A stretch of DNA of 18,549 nucleotides from a bacterium (GTDB lineage: Bacteria > Elusimicrobiota > Elusimicrobia > UBA1565 > UBA9628), in the NCBI GenBank assembly GCA_021796015.1, contig JAJYOT010000037.1:1-18549 (forward strand). The letters are read 5' to 3'. Position 1 is the first letter of the stretch. Each line of letters begins with the position of its first letter. The notes beneath the pieces are model-generated. The model was not told the origin of the DNA. It did no database searches and worked only from the letters and a program-made list of their open reading frames with translations. A program made the position numbers and the translations under genes. Below, in pieces: positions 7,329 to 15,731 of this stretch.

Positions 7329-9973
7329 ACTCGTTTTTTTAGCCAGTCTGAAAAAGCCTGGGTCTGGGTCGCTTTAAATTTAATGCCGGCCTCGATATAT
7401 TCGACGGTCTGGGCCAGGCTTCTTTTAGCCGAGGGCACCTGATTTTGAGGAACGCTGAAAAATGAATGAATCTCTTTTAAATATTCCGGTTCATCCATTC
7501 CGGCCAACCCTTGAATGATGCGCTCGCTTCCTTTCGCTCCCACTTTCTTCCTTAAAGAGTCCCAGTGTTCCTGAACGAATTTCCAGGCCGCGCGCTGAGA
7601 CCAAGGGTTTCCCAAAAGACGCGCCACGGGCCGCCAGGCGTCTTGCCCACGGATCACGTCTTGGCCCTGAGAGTCTTTCGCCTCAACCAAAGCCAAAAGT
7701 TTTTGCGTCAGATCCGGCGATTTAAAATCCGTCATCGCCGCCAAGAAATTGTCGCGAACCTCGGGGGTCTTGGCGTTTTGAAAGCGCTCTTGATAGACAG
7801 AGAAATTTTCCTCCGTTCCGTTAAAAGCGTTCAAGGACAGAGTGGTAAACACAATCGTGGGATCGAGCTTCTCCGGGCTTTTGAGATAAAGCGCCAAATC
7901 TTTTTTAACCCGGCTCAAAATCTCGGAAGAAGGAGAAATCGTCCCCAAGGCGGACAACACCGCCGCGCGGGAAAGACGAACTTCATCACTCTCTCCTTTT
8001 TTGGCCTTGGCCAGTTTTTTCCAATGCCGGCCTAAGAGTTCCGAAGTAAATTTCGCGAATAAAGGACGGTCTCCATCCTTAAGAACGGTGTAGTAGAGGG
8101 TCTTAAGATAAGCCGACAAATCCTCGAGAATCATGCGGGAAGAATCTTCCTTAAAAAGAGTTAATGCGTCCATAAACTCCGCGATTTGAACTTCGCCAGA
8201 CTTCATTTGAGCCCACAAATCCGCCAAGAAAGCCGAACGCTCAATCGTCGAAAGATTTTTACGGCCGTTTTTAAGCAGGTTTTGGCGCAAATTTTGAGAC
8301 AAGAAGGCGCGGTAATATCCCGTCCCCTCGGCATTAGGGTAAAGCCAGGAAATTTTTCCTTTTCCCGGAAGCGTGACCTTCATTTCCCGTTCCTGAATCA
8401 TCAAGCGCGCGGTTTTAAGACCGCTTGCGTCTTTATAACGAATGACGACGGGGATACTCCAAAGTTGTTGGGAATCTTTCTTCGTTCCGTTAATCATGAA
8501 ACGGTATTGACTGATTTTAAGGGTTCTTAAATCCAGATCGCCTTCGATAAAAAGCCCGGGATACCCCTCCTGAGTCAGCCAGTCTTTCGCCATGCGGTCC
8601 ACCGGCTTTTTGGAAGCCGCCTTCAGCTGATTCCAAAGATCCGCGGCCTTGGTGTTGGCGTATTGATGCTTCTTCATGTAAGAACGCACGCCGTCCCGAA
8701 ACTTGGTCTCGGTCAAAAAATTCTCGATCATCCTTAAGATCGAACCGCCTTTCTCATAGGTCAAAACGTCGAACATCGCCTCAATCTGGGCCGGATCATG
8801 AACCGGAGAACTCACGGTTCGGGTGTTTTTCAAGGCGTCCAAGGACAAAGCCGCGCGGCGTTCGCGCTCGAAATTTTGCCAGGTCAGCCATTTCGGCCTT
8901 TTATGATCGACGACTTTGTAGGCCAGCCAGGTCGCGAAGGACTCATTCAACCATAAATCGTCCCACCAATCCATGGTGACCAAATCGCCAAACCATTGAT
9001 GGACGATTTCATGGGATACGACTTCATCCACCCGTTGTTTGGCTTTGATGGACGACATTTTTGGATCAATGAGAACGGCGGAATCCCGAAAGAAAATCGC
9101 GCCCCAGTTTTCCATCGCCCCGGCTGAAAAATCAGGAACGGCGACCAAGTCCATTTTCGGAAGGGAATAGGGAATTTTAAAATAGCCGTTTAAGTAGCTC
9201 AAGGTCTTTTGAGCGGCGTCCAAGGCAAAAGCGGTCTGACCGGCGTCTTCCGGGCGGGTCCAAACCGTGATCTTGGTTTTTCCAACCTTGACCGTCTTAC
9301 TGGGAACAAGTCTTGCCACGGCCAAAGCCAAAAGATAGGTGGACATCTTCGGAGTTTCTAAAAAGACCGCGGTCTTCCAGCCGTTTTGAACGGAAGAGCT
9401 TTTTTCCGGCATATTCGATAGGGCGTTGAACTTTTCCGGATAGGACACGGTGAGTTTAAACGTCGCCTTGAAAGACGGTTCGTCAAAACAGGGAAACATC
9501 CGTCTTGCGTCAATGGCCTCAAATTGGGTGAAAGCGTAATTTTCCAGTTTCTCGCTTCCGTCTTTTTCCTTGTGTTTGGCGGTGGATAAATAGAGGCCGC
9601 GCATCTGCCGGTTGAGAGTTCCAGAAAAGGCGATGGACAAAGTTCCACTTTTAAGCGGAGAAGAAGCGGAAAGAGAAATCGTCTGGGCCTCGGCATCCAT
9701 GGAAACCGAAAGCTCTTCTTCGTTCATCCTGGCATTTTTAATTTTAAGATCGCGCCCGTGAAGGACGATTTGGCTCAGCCCGGATTTAACCTCAAGCGCG
9801 ATTCTCTCCTCGCCCGAGAAAACGCCCGCGTCGGGGTCAACCTTGATTGTGATATCGTATTTTTTAGGACTGAGATTCTTGGAAAGGCGGATAGACGGCT
9901 CGTTTTGGCTAGAAATTTTTGAAGAATTCATCGGCGTTAAAACGGCTCCTCCCGCATTTGACGTTTCGTTCAT
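7325..9973 (-). CDS. M1-family zinc aminopeptidase
   Basis: This 882-residue enzyme removes N-terminal amino acids from peptides. Numbered from the chosen start, GAMENWG is at 285-291 (substrate N-terminus binding) and HEIVH at 321-325. The third zinc ligand is Glu344 in WLNESFATW, and a likely catalytic Tyr is at 406 in LTYEKGG. The zinc ligands are therefore His321, His325 and Glu344, with Glu322 as the general base. An ERAP1-like helical C-terminal domain fills the rest, giving normal full length. A longer reading from an ATG at 10003 is possible, but only the ATG at 9973 has a near-perfect AGGAGG site five bases upstream. There is no signal peptide, so a cytoplasmic role in peptide recycling is expected. 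The stop overlaps the TTG start of the outer-membrane protein gene. Confidence 0.95.
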   Translation of the reverse strand: MNETSNAGGAVLTPMNSSKISSQNEPSIRLSKNLSPKKYDITIKVDPDAGVFSGEERIALEVKSGLSQIVLHGRDLKIKNARMNEEELSVSMDAEAQTISLSASSPLKSGTLSIAFSGTLNRQMRGLYLSTAKHKEKDGSEKLENYAFTQFEAIDARRMFPCFDEPSFKATFKLTVSYPEKFNALSNMPEKSSSVQNGWKTAVFLETPKMSTYLLALAVARLVPSKTVKVGKTKITVWTRPEDAGQTAFALDAAQKTLSYLNGYFKIPYSLPKMDLVAVPDFSAGAMENWGAIFFRDSAVLIDPKMSSIKAKQRVDEVVSHEIVHQWFGDLVTMDWWDDLWLNESFATWLAYKVVDHKRPKWLTWQNFERERRAALSLDALKNTRTVSSPVHDPAQIEAMFDVLTYEKGGSILRMIENFLTETKFRDGVRSYMKKHQYANTKAADLWNQLKAASKKPVDRMAKDWLTQEGYPGLFIEGDLDLRTLKISQYRFMINGTKKDSQQLWSIPVVIRYKDASGLKTARLMIQEREMKVTLPGKGKISWLYPNAEGTGYYRAFLSQNLRQNLLKNGRKNLSTIERSAFLADLWAQMKSGEVQIAEFMDALTLFKEDSSRMILEDLSAYLKTLYYTVLKDGDRPLFAKFTSELLGRHWKKLAKAKKGESDEVRLSRAAVLSALGTISPSSEILSRVKKDLALYLKSPEKLDPTIVFTTLSLNAFNGTEENFSVYQERFQNAKTPEVRDNFLAAMTDFKSPDLTQKLLALVEAKDSQGQDVIRGQDAWRPVARLLGNPWSQRAAWKFVQEHWDSLRKKVGAKGSERIIQGLAGMDEPEYLKEIHSFFSVPQNQVPSAKRSLAQTVEYIEAGIKFKATQTQAFSDWLKKRV

Positions 9974-10003
9974 GGCGGCCTCCTGGACGGATTTTATTTT
10001 CAT

Positions 10004-10032
10004 ATATTACTAATTGCGGGCTCGGTTTTGAA
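10004..10032 (-). promoter_or_regulatory. Candidate promoter of the aminopeptidase operon
   Basis: On the minus strand TTCAAA (10027-10032) and TAATAT (10004-10009) are spaced by 17 bases, each matching four of six consensus positions. Transcription would begin near 9996. That is downstream of the ATG at 10003, which supports the start at 9973. The rest of this 106-bp divergent gap (9974-10079) holds a TAAAAT box at 10055-10060 that could be the -10 of the plus-strand stress gene, but no well-spaced -35 goes with it. Confidence 0.35.
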
Positions 10033-10079
10033 TCTTTTTGGCCCCAGGCGCATCTAAAATAAAGACAAGGAGAGACTCT

Positions 10080-10928
10080 ATGGCAAAAACCTTAAACGAA
10101 GGGCTTCCCCGCAAGATACTCATCGCCAGCGATTTGGGCCCGGCCTCCGGCGCACTGATGAAATACGCGGAAATCCTCAAGCCCATTCTGAAGCCGGAGA
10201 TGGTTCTTCTTTACGCGCAGCATTTTGAGGTTCCACCTTATTTCACGGAAGGCCAAATTTCTCTCTTCACGAAAGAATTAAAAGAAGCCCATAAAATAGC
10301 CCGCCAACACATCGCGAAATGGGCCAAGGATTTTTTGCTTGACGTTGCGAAAATCGACCTTCGGGAAGAGCCGCCCGTGGAAGCGGCGTTATTGGGCGCC
10401 AGGGAAAACCGGGCGGATTTGATCATGCTGGGATCTCACGGACGAAACTGGGTCGGACGAATCTGGCTGGGTTCGGTCGCGGAAAACGTGATTAGGAGAT
10501 CGAACCTTCCCGTTCTCATCGTTCCCCCTCATGCAAATCTCACCTCCGTCAAAAAAATTCTCTCCCCGGTGGGATTTGGAGAAACCGGCAAAAACGCCTT
10601 AAAGAACGCCGCCCTCTGGGCCAAGGCCGCGAAAGCGAAGCTCGTCATTTTGCACGCGCGTGAAGCGGGAAGCGAAAAAATGCCTTGCCCCTGGAACGTC
10701 AAGGAATTGCCGGTTCAATGCGAGATCGACGAAGTTTCAATCGAGGGAAATCCCGCCGAGGAGATTCTAAAATTCGCGGAATCGGAAAACCCCGATCTCA
10801 TTATTATGGGATCTGACGTCAAGAAAACCACCTTGGGCGCCGTTTTCAGCTCGATAACCGAACGCGTTCTCCACGCCGTCCATTGGCCGATTTTGATCAT
10901 TCCCAGAATCCAAGGAAACGCCCGCTAA
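10080..10928 (+). CDS. Tandem-domain universal stress protein (UspA family)
   Basis: The 282-residue product has two UspA domains, about residues 10-148 and 156-276. The first carries the full ATP-binding pattern G-2x-G-9x-G-S as GSHG (118-121) and GS (131-132). In the second copy the matching region reads GSDV at 244-247 and SS at 257-258, so two glycines are lost and ATP binding there is unlikely. Proteins of this type are cytoplasmic, are usually induced in starvation or stress, and may sense ATP. The start at 10080 has AAGGAGAG upstream; an in-frame ATG at 10038 has no such site. It is the only plus-strand gene in the window, and its stop overlaps the stop of the convergent minus-strand gene by two bases. 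Confidence 0.93.
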   Translation: MAKTLNEGLPRKILIASDLGPASGALMKYAEILKPILKPEMVLLYAQHFEVPPYFTEGQISLFTKELKEAHKIARQHIAKWAKDFLLDVAKIDLREEPPVEAALLGARENRADLIMLGSHGRNWVGRIWLGSVAENVIRRSNLPVLIVPPHANLTSVKKILSPVGFGETGKNALKNAALWAKAAKAKLVILHAREAGSEKMPCPWNVKELPVQCEIDEVSIEGNPAEEILKFAESENPDLIIMGSDVKKTTLGAVFSSITERVLHAVHWPILIIPRIQGNAR

Positions 10929-11410
10929 GAATTAAGGAAATCAGAGTCGACAAGAAACATCGTCCAAGAGCTTTCTTCCCCGGCGTATTTCTCATAAACC
11001 AGCCCTTTCCCTTGGGCATAATAGCGTTCGATGCTTCCCGTATTTTGATCCGTAGCGGTAATTTTAAGGCAATGAAGAATTTTTCCGCGCGGAGTTTGAA
11101 CGGAGGCGTCGGTCGATTCAACTCCGCAATACGGGTATCGGCTTGAATCTTCCCATTGATCTTGCGCTTTTAGGACGGCCGGAAAAAGGAGATCTTTCCC
11201 CGCCCAAATACCCTTGGAATTTTTTTTGACGCGATAGGTAAAAGATTTTCCATCTCCCCAAGACTCCCTGATGACCGCTATGGTTTCGCCATTTTTTCGT
11301 TTCAAGGATTCAACCTTTCTTGAAATCTGTCGAATGAGCGGCGGCCGGCTGAAAGTCACGGCGACATAAAGCCATTTTTTTCCTAATGAGAGAGGGTAAT
11401 AGTCTGTCAT
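10925..11410 (-). CDS. Small conserved-type protein of unknown function (YYPLSLGKKWLY type)
   Basis: This is a 161-residue protein. Its opening, YYPLSLGKKWLY, is a pattern I have seen at the start of many unnamed bacterial beta-rich proteins, usually following a signal or lipoprotein peptide. Here no signal peptide precedes it. The body alternates polar and aromatic residues (for example SFTYRVKKNSKGIWAG and GSIERYYAQGKGLVYEKY), suggesting a beta-sheet fold, with cysteines in YCGVES and LHCLK that could pair. It starts nine bases after the PLD gene stop, without a clear ribosome-binding site, so coupling is likely. Its stop codon (10925-10927) overlaps that of the plus-strand stress gene. No function can be given. 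Confidence 0.75.
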   Translation of the reverse strand: MTDYYPLSLGKKWLYVAVTFSRPPLIRQISRKVESLKRKNGETIAVIRESWGDGKSFTYRVKKNSKGIWAGKDLLFPAVLKAQDQWEDSSRYPYCGVESTDASVQTPRGKILHCLKITATDQNTGSIERYYAQGKGLVYEKYAGEESSWTMFLVDSDFLNS

Positions 11411-11419
11411 GGAATTCGA

Positions 11420-13453
11420 TCAGCTGTTTTTTCCCGGAGCCGGGGAATGATTCTCCGGCCCTGGATTGGGGGAGCCTTGAGAAGCTTGCGAAAAATCGGC
11501 TTCGGTTCCCAAATTCCATAGGGCCTCAAGGTAACCGGTCAGCGCGCTCAGATATCCGCCCTTAAGGTAGAGCGTGTTTTCAAAGTTGTTTCTGGTCCCA
11601 TTGATGCTCATGTTGGTAGAGCCCGTGGCGACAATTCCGTCTCCCTTGGAATCTCCAATCACTATCTTGTTATGAAAAAGGCCGCCGTTATTGGCGCCTC
11701 CGATGACGCGAACCTGGGCGCCCGCTTCCTTGAGATGCCGCAAAGCCGCCATGGAAGCGACATTATGAGATTGTCCTTGGTCCGCCAGAATGCGAACGGG
11801 AAGCCCGGAGTTCAAGCGTTCCGTAATGGCCGACATCATGGAGGGCCAGGGATAGAAAGCGAACATTCCAATAAAAATTTCCTGTTTGGCGGCTTTCACG
11901 ATTTTAATCCAGGTATCATCGGTTCCGCCCGCGGGGGAAAAAGTGGCGATCGGGAGAGGCACTCCGTTAAAGTTTTGATCCAAGGAACCCGCGGTGGGAA
12001 TGGGAGTATCGAGCGCGGGCTCTTGAGGCTCCAAATCCTCGGAAAAAACGCGGGCCACGCTTTTCATCCAAGCAAAATCTTTTTGATAAAGATCGATGAG
12101 TTTTTGATCCTCGGTCAAAACGACGTTTTCCCAGTTGCTGGCTTGGGTATGGGCGGAGTAATTATAAGATCCCGTTTCCAAGATTTGGGAATTTTTTCCA
12201 TCGGCAAGCGGAATGTTCCAAACCCGATATTTGGAGTGTTGAATTCCAAACTTGGCGAGGCCCTTAAGGACATAGAGTTTAAGATTGGGCGTTCCCGCGA
12301 GGTAAGCGTCGACTAATTTTTGAAGTTGCGGACTCCGAACCCGATGGGCGTCTTGGTTTTCGCGCCCCATTTTTTGCGGGAAAAGATTAGAATAATCAAT
12401 GATAACCTCATAGGACTTTCCCTGTCGCGCTCCCTCAAGAATAGAATCCGCATCTTGATCGAGGGTTTCCTCATACAGGGCGATTTGCGTGCGCTGGCTG
12501 GCGAGATTTCCCGCGGCGAGAATAGACGGAACATCATCCCCGCCCCCATTAGGATTATTAGGAAAGAGAACGCGCTTAACCGATTGATTCCCGATGTTGA
12601 TAGAGTCCCCCTCGTTATCGTTTGTAGAAGGCGTTTGGGCTAGAAGATTTTTTTTGAGGGGAGAAACGGGCCGAGTATTTTTTCCTCCGAGCGCTCCATC
12701 CGAGCGCTCCATTTGCTGGGCCGCGGACGCCTCATAAAGGGAAGGATTTTTTAAGAGTTGCCCCGCGTAAGAGCTTTCCTCGGGATTTTGGCCGCTCTTC
12801 CAAAATGGTTTTAAGGTTTCAGCCACGTGGCGGGCTTGAATGGAGGAGAGATCGCGGCTCACGTTTTTAATAAGCTCCTCTTGGTTTCGATCATGAGCGT
12901 AAACTTTAGCGAGCGGCAATAAGGCCTGGTCCAAGCCATTGGATTGGTTAAAGGCTTGAGCATTAACGCCAGATTGAGCGTTCGTCTGAAGCTGCTTGCA
13001 ATAACTTTTTAACGCCGCGAAAACTTTGGGAGACGCTTTCCTTTGAGCTTCTTTAAGCCGTTCCGATATTTGGAGGACAAGGGCTTTTCGCTCTTGCGCA
13101 TTGTCGGAGTGAACGGCGGTTTCAATGTCTTTCTTGATTTGCGAAAGCGAATCAGGGGAAAGTTCCTTAATCACGGGCGCCGCCAAGGCCGAGGCGAGGG
13201 GAGAATGGGAAATTTGAGAGAAAATCTCAAGGCCCGTTCCGGCCTGATCTTGGTTGAACTCCTTAAGATTTCCTAAATCCTCGAAACTTGGCAATTCTTG
13301 GGAGATTGCTCCGGGGCTAAAGAGCGGTTGGGAAAAAAACGCCGGCATTTCCGCCGGTCCCTCGCTCAGGCCTTGGCCCAGGATAAAAACAGGCTTTAAA
13401 AACAGAAAAGAGGCGACCGCCAGCCAAAACGCCGATCTTTTTTCCCGGTTCAT
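11420..13453 (-). CDS. Secreted phospholipase-D-superfamily protein with an N-terminal helical region
   Basis: The 677-residue protein begins with a signal peptide (NREKR, then a hydrophobic run to about residue 25). Residues 30-285 are rich in Gln, Asn and Ser and look helical. Two PLD half-domains follow. The first has HSK at 406-408 with Asn413 where the HxKx4D motif needs Asp, then TGSYNYS and WEN. The second has a complete H594-N-K596-x4-D601, then ATGSTNMS and FEN. The superfamily includes phospholipases, cardiolipin synthases and nucleases; His-Lys pairs from both halves form one active site, and a His is the nucleophile. The real substrate cannot be read from sequence. The start at 13453 follows GGGGGA; the in-frame ATG at 13465 lacks a site. 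A Pro/Ser-rich tail ends the protein. Confidence 0.88.
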   Translation of the reverse strand: MNREKRSAFWLAVASFLFLKPVFILGQGLSEGPAEMPAFFSQPLFSPGAISQELPSFEDLGNLKEFNQDQAGTGLEIFSQISHSPLASALAAPVIKELSPDSLSQIKKDIETAVHSDNAQERKALVLQISERLKEAQRKASPKVFAALKSYCKQLQTNAQSGVNAQAFNQSNGLDQALLPLAKVYAHDRNQEELIKNVSRDLSSIQARHVAETLKPFWKSGQNPEESSYAGQLLKNPSLYEASAAQQMERSDGALGGKNTRPVSPLKKNLLAQTPSTNDNEGDSINIGNQSVKRVLFPNNPNGGGDDVPSILAAGNLASQRTQIALYEETLDQDADSILEGARQGKSYEVIIDYSNLFPQKMGRENQDAHRVRSPQLQKLVDAYLAGTPNLKLYVLKGLAKFGIQHSKYRVWNIPLADGKNSQILETGSYNYSAHTQASNWENVVLTEDQKLIDLYQKDFAWMKSVARVFSEDLEPQEPALDTPIPTAGSLDQNFNGVPLPIATFSPAGGTDDTWIKIVKAAKQEIFIGMFAFYPWPSMMSAITERLNSGLPVRILADQGQSHNVASMAALRHLKEAGAQVRVIGGANNGGLFHNKIVIGDSKGDGIVATGSTNMSINGTRNNFENTLYLKGGYLSALTGYLEALWNLGTEADFSQASQGSPNPGPENHSPAPGKNS
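12687..12712 (-). repeat. 13-bp perfect tandem duplication inside the PLD gene
   Basis: The 13-mer ccgagcgctccat (plus strand) occurs twice back to back. On the coding strand the copies are read in different frames, giving MERS and then DGALG. Because 13 is not a multiple of three, gain or loss of a copy would break the frame. It lies in the low-complexity linker just before the PLD domains. Confidence 0.9.
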
Positions 13454-13473
13454 GGCGTCCCCCACATGAGTTC

Positions 13474-13499
13474 ATTGTAATAGGATTGGGGTAGGTCAA
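13474..13499 (-). promoter_or_regulatory. Possible promoter of the PLD gene
   Basis: In the 95-bp gap before the PLD gene the minus strand has TTGACC (13494-13499) and TACAAT (13474-13479), each a five-of-six match. The spacing is only 14 bases, which is short for a normal sigma-70 promoter. Apart from a four-pair GGCC hairpin around 13501-13516, nothing else is seen in this gap. Confidence 0.3.
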
Positions 13500-13548
13500 C
13501 CAGGGCCCAAAGGCCTAGAGGAGTTCCCGGCAAAAGACCCAGATTAAG

Positions 13549-14808
13549 TTAGGGATTCGGCAAGCCCATGCTTGCTCTGGGCTGAGTGGATTTTTCGCCA
13601 TCGGCGGATTTAAACTGAAGAAGATTAAGAACTGCGCGTTTATCGCAATGAAATTCAAGACACTGGGCGGCCTGATCTTGATTTTGCAGAAAATCGGGAT
13701 GGCCCAAAACCCATTGATAGTCTTTTTTCGCGGCCCCAACCAAGCCTTCAATATCTTCCCCAAAACCGCGATAGAGATGAAGTAAGGACAAAAGCCCCTC
13801 ATCTTCCAAATCCAGACGCCCCGGCTGATTAAAAAAATCAATCGCCCGGCTCAACCAATTGACAATCTCATAACTCTCCTGAGGGCTCAGGCAATCTCGC
13901 GGGCTAAAACCGCAAGCGACATTTAAGAGCTTCTTCTTATACGCTTCCGGGTCCGCTTTGACAGCCTGAAAAAAATCTTGTCCCAACGCAAAAGACTGAT
14001 CCCACTCTTCTAGTTTGGCCCGAAGGGCGATCTCGATGAGTTCAAAGTAAAGGCTTTGCGGGTATTTTTTGCGCAATTTTTCAACAATCGACAGGGAAGT
14101 TTTATAATCTTTTTTATCCATCAAATACAGGGTCGCAAGAAAAATCGCGGCCTGATCCCGGCTATAGGGTCCGCGGTCCTCGGCGATAATGAGGTGTTCG
14201 ATTCCGCGCCTTTCGTTGGCGTGAAGCCCTCCCAAAAAAGCCCCGGTTTTAAGCAAAAACCCAAAACGCGAAACCTGGTAATCATAACTCCCCAGTCCCA
14301 AATAGGCATCGTAATAAGTGGAATCCAGGCGAATACAGTCCTTCAAATGAGACAGCGCCTTACGCCCATTAAAAAAAGCCTTAAACCAATGATGGTTGAT
14401 AAAATCCCACTCCCCCAACTCTCCCAGAGAAAGACCGAGAATAAAATGTCCTTCCGCCTTGTCTCCAGGTTTGGAACTAGACAATAAGCGCCGGGCTCCT
14501 TGAATGGCCAGAGTCAAATCATTTTCAAAACGTTTTTTTAACCAAGCGGGGGGCGGAAGAATCCCGGCTTGAGCGGAAGTTTCCCACCACAAGGCTCCGG
14601 CGTCCGATAAATAGGCGAAGGGATCATTGGGATTATTCTGGATGATTTGGGCGAAATCGCGATTGGCCGCGTCAAAATCCATGCCGTAGAGGGCCGTTAA
14701 GGCCTCCTTTAATTCCGTCGAGGAGGTAGAAACCAGAAAATGCTCCCCTGCATAAAGAGGAGTTCTCGGCCACAAAAGTATCAATAAAAAAAGAATCCCT
14801 TTTCTCAT
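13549..14808 (-). CDS. Exported TPR-type repeat protein
   Basis: The 419-residue protein has a signal peptide (RKG, hydrophobic to about residue 18, likely cut after LYA at 20) and then helical repeats. TPR-like units are visible at about 32-70 (LYGMDFDAANRDFAQII, NPNDPFAYL), 140-185 (KALSHLKDCIRLDSTYYDAYLGLG) and 225-265 (KTSLSIVEKLRKKYPQSLYF). The pattern recalls an uncharacterised bacterial TPR family with a LYNxDFxxA opening and an LGxGxYxY motif in the third unit. It would act in the periplasm, probably by binding a partner protein. Its ATG overlaps the LOG gene stop (ATGA), so it is translated together with the TRAP transporter operon. That suggests it helps the transporter or its binding protein, but this is inferred from position. 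It does not look like the Treponema TatT protein in sequence. Confidence 0.85.
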   Translation of the reverse strand: MRKGILFLLILLWPRTPLYAGEHFLVSTSSTELKEALTALYGMDFDAANRDFAQIIQNNPNDPFAYLSDAGALWWETSAQAGILPPPAWLKKRFENDLTLAIQGARRLLSSSKPGDKAEGHFILGLSLGELGEWDFINHHWFKAFFNGRKALSHLKDCIRLDSTYYDAYLGLGSYDYQVSRFGFLLKTGAFLGGLHANERRGIEHLIIAEDRGPYSRDQAAIFLATLYLMDKKDYKTSLSIVEKLRKKYPQSLYFELIEIALRAKLEEWDQSFALGQDFFQAVKADPEAYKKKLLNVACGFSPRDCLSPQESYEIVNWLSRAIDFFNQPGRLDLEDEGLLSLLHLYRGFGEDIEGLVGAAKKDYQWVLGHPDFLQNQDQAAQCLEFHCDKRAVLNLLQFKSADGEKSTQPRASMGLPNP

Positions 14809-15713
14809 CGGCGTTTTCTTTTTTTATCCTCCGCCGCCCAAGCGCCACGGCCGCTTTTATTCCAGAAGCTCTGAATATACGCCCAACCTTCTTCCGCGGT
14901 TTCGGCGATATAAAATAAGCGCCGCTCGGGCCAAGAGATGAGTCCTTGTTCGGCCAAAAAGTCCCAATCAATCACGCGTTCCCAAAATTCGCGTCCGAAC
15001 AAAACAATCGGCAGGAGAGATTTTTTGGCCGTTTGGACCAAGGTCAAAGCCTCAAAAAGCTCATCAAAAGTCCCGTATCCTCCGGGGAAAGCGACCATCG
15101 CCTTCGCCCGCATCATGAAGTGCATTTTCCTTAGAGAAAAATAATGAAACTGGAAGCTCAACTCCGGAGTCAAATAGGGATTAGGGTCTTGTTCATGGGG
15201 AAGAGTGATATTAAGCCCGATGCTTTTAGAGCCGGTTTCCCAGGCCCCGCGGTTGGCCGCTTCCATAATACCGGGCCCGCCGCCGGTGACGATGACAAAC
15301 TCAAGCCCCTTGTCTTTCTGCTGGGCTTTTGAGATTAAAGCCGCAAATTTTTGCGTCTCCGCATAATAGCGGGATTGAGAGAGCCTCATCTTGGCGAAAT
15401 TAAATTTTTTAATGAGCTCCGGATTTTTGGGAGAAAGTTTAAGCGCGTATTTAGCTTCTTTTAAATTCTCCCTGGCCGCCTCGGGAGACAAAATGCGCGC
15501 CGATCCGAACACGACGATGGTCGAGCGAATGCGGTGTTCCCGTAAAATCATTTCTGGCTTTAAAAGCTCCAACTGCAAGCGCACGGGGCGAAGCTCCCGT
15601 TTGTTCAAAAAACGCATATCCTCATAGGCCAAGGAATAAGCCTTAGAATTCTTAATCTGATGAATCATCCGCGCTTTTTCTTCGCGCCCCGCTTCATGAC
15701 CTAAATTTTCCAT
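14805..15713 (-). CDS. LOG-family (TIGR00730) nucleotide hydrolase-like protein
   Basis: The 302-residue Rossmann-fold protein contains both LOG signatures: GGGPGIMEAANRG at 144-156 and PGGYGTFDE at 210-218. Studied members are phosphoribohydrolases that cleave nucleoside 5'-monophosphates to base and ribose 5-phosphate, either to activate cytokinin-like compounds or to recycle nucleotides. The binding and catalytic Arg/Glu positions look preserved (FSLRKMHFMMRAK before the PGG loop, Glu218). An N-terminal extension of about 60 charged residues and a long insertion (75-115) distinguish it from the short 190-residue LOGs. It is cytoplasmic. The ATG has an AGAGGG site. It starts 18 bp after dctM and overlaps the TPR gene, so it is part of the TRAP operon. 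The actual nucleotide substrate is not known. Confidence 0.92.
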   Translation of the reverse strand: MENLGHEAGREEKARMIHQIKNSKAYSLAYEDMRFLNKRELRPVRLQLELLKPEMILREHRIRSTIVVFGSARILSPEAARENLKEAKYALKLSPKNPELIKKFNFAKMRLSQSRYYAETQKFAALISKAQQKDKGLEFVIVTGGGPGIMEAANRGAWETGSKSIGLNITLPHEQDPNPYLTPELSFQFHYFSLRKMHFMMRAKAMVAFPGGYGTFDELFEALTLVQTAKKSLLPIVLFGREFWERVIDWDFLAEQGLISWPERRLFYIAETAEEGWAYIQSFWNKSGRGAWAAEDKKRKRR

Positions 15714-15731
15714 AAGTTTCCCTCTTATTGT

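Noticed and set aside
11672..12316. 214-codon plus-strand open frame
   Set aside because: Antisense to the PLD domains, where both HKD regions are preserved on the minus strand.
13501..13516. GGCC hairpin as a terminator after the TPR gene
   Set aside because: Only four base pairs and no following T-run, so it is not convincing as a terminator.
13549..14808. The TPR protein as a true TatT (TRAP-associated T component)
   Set aside because: It has no lipoprotein signal and its motifs differ from what I remember of TatT, so only the operon context supports a comparison.
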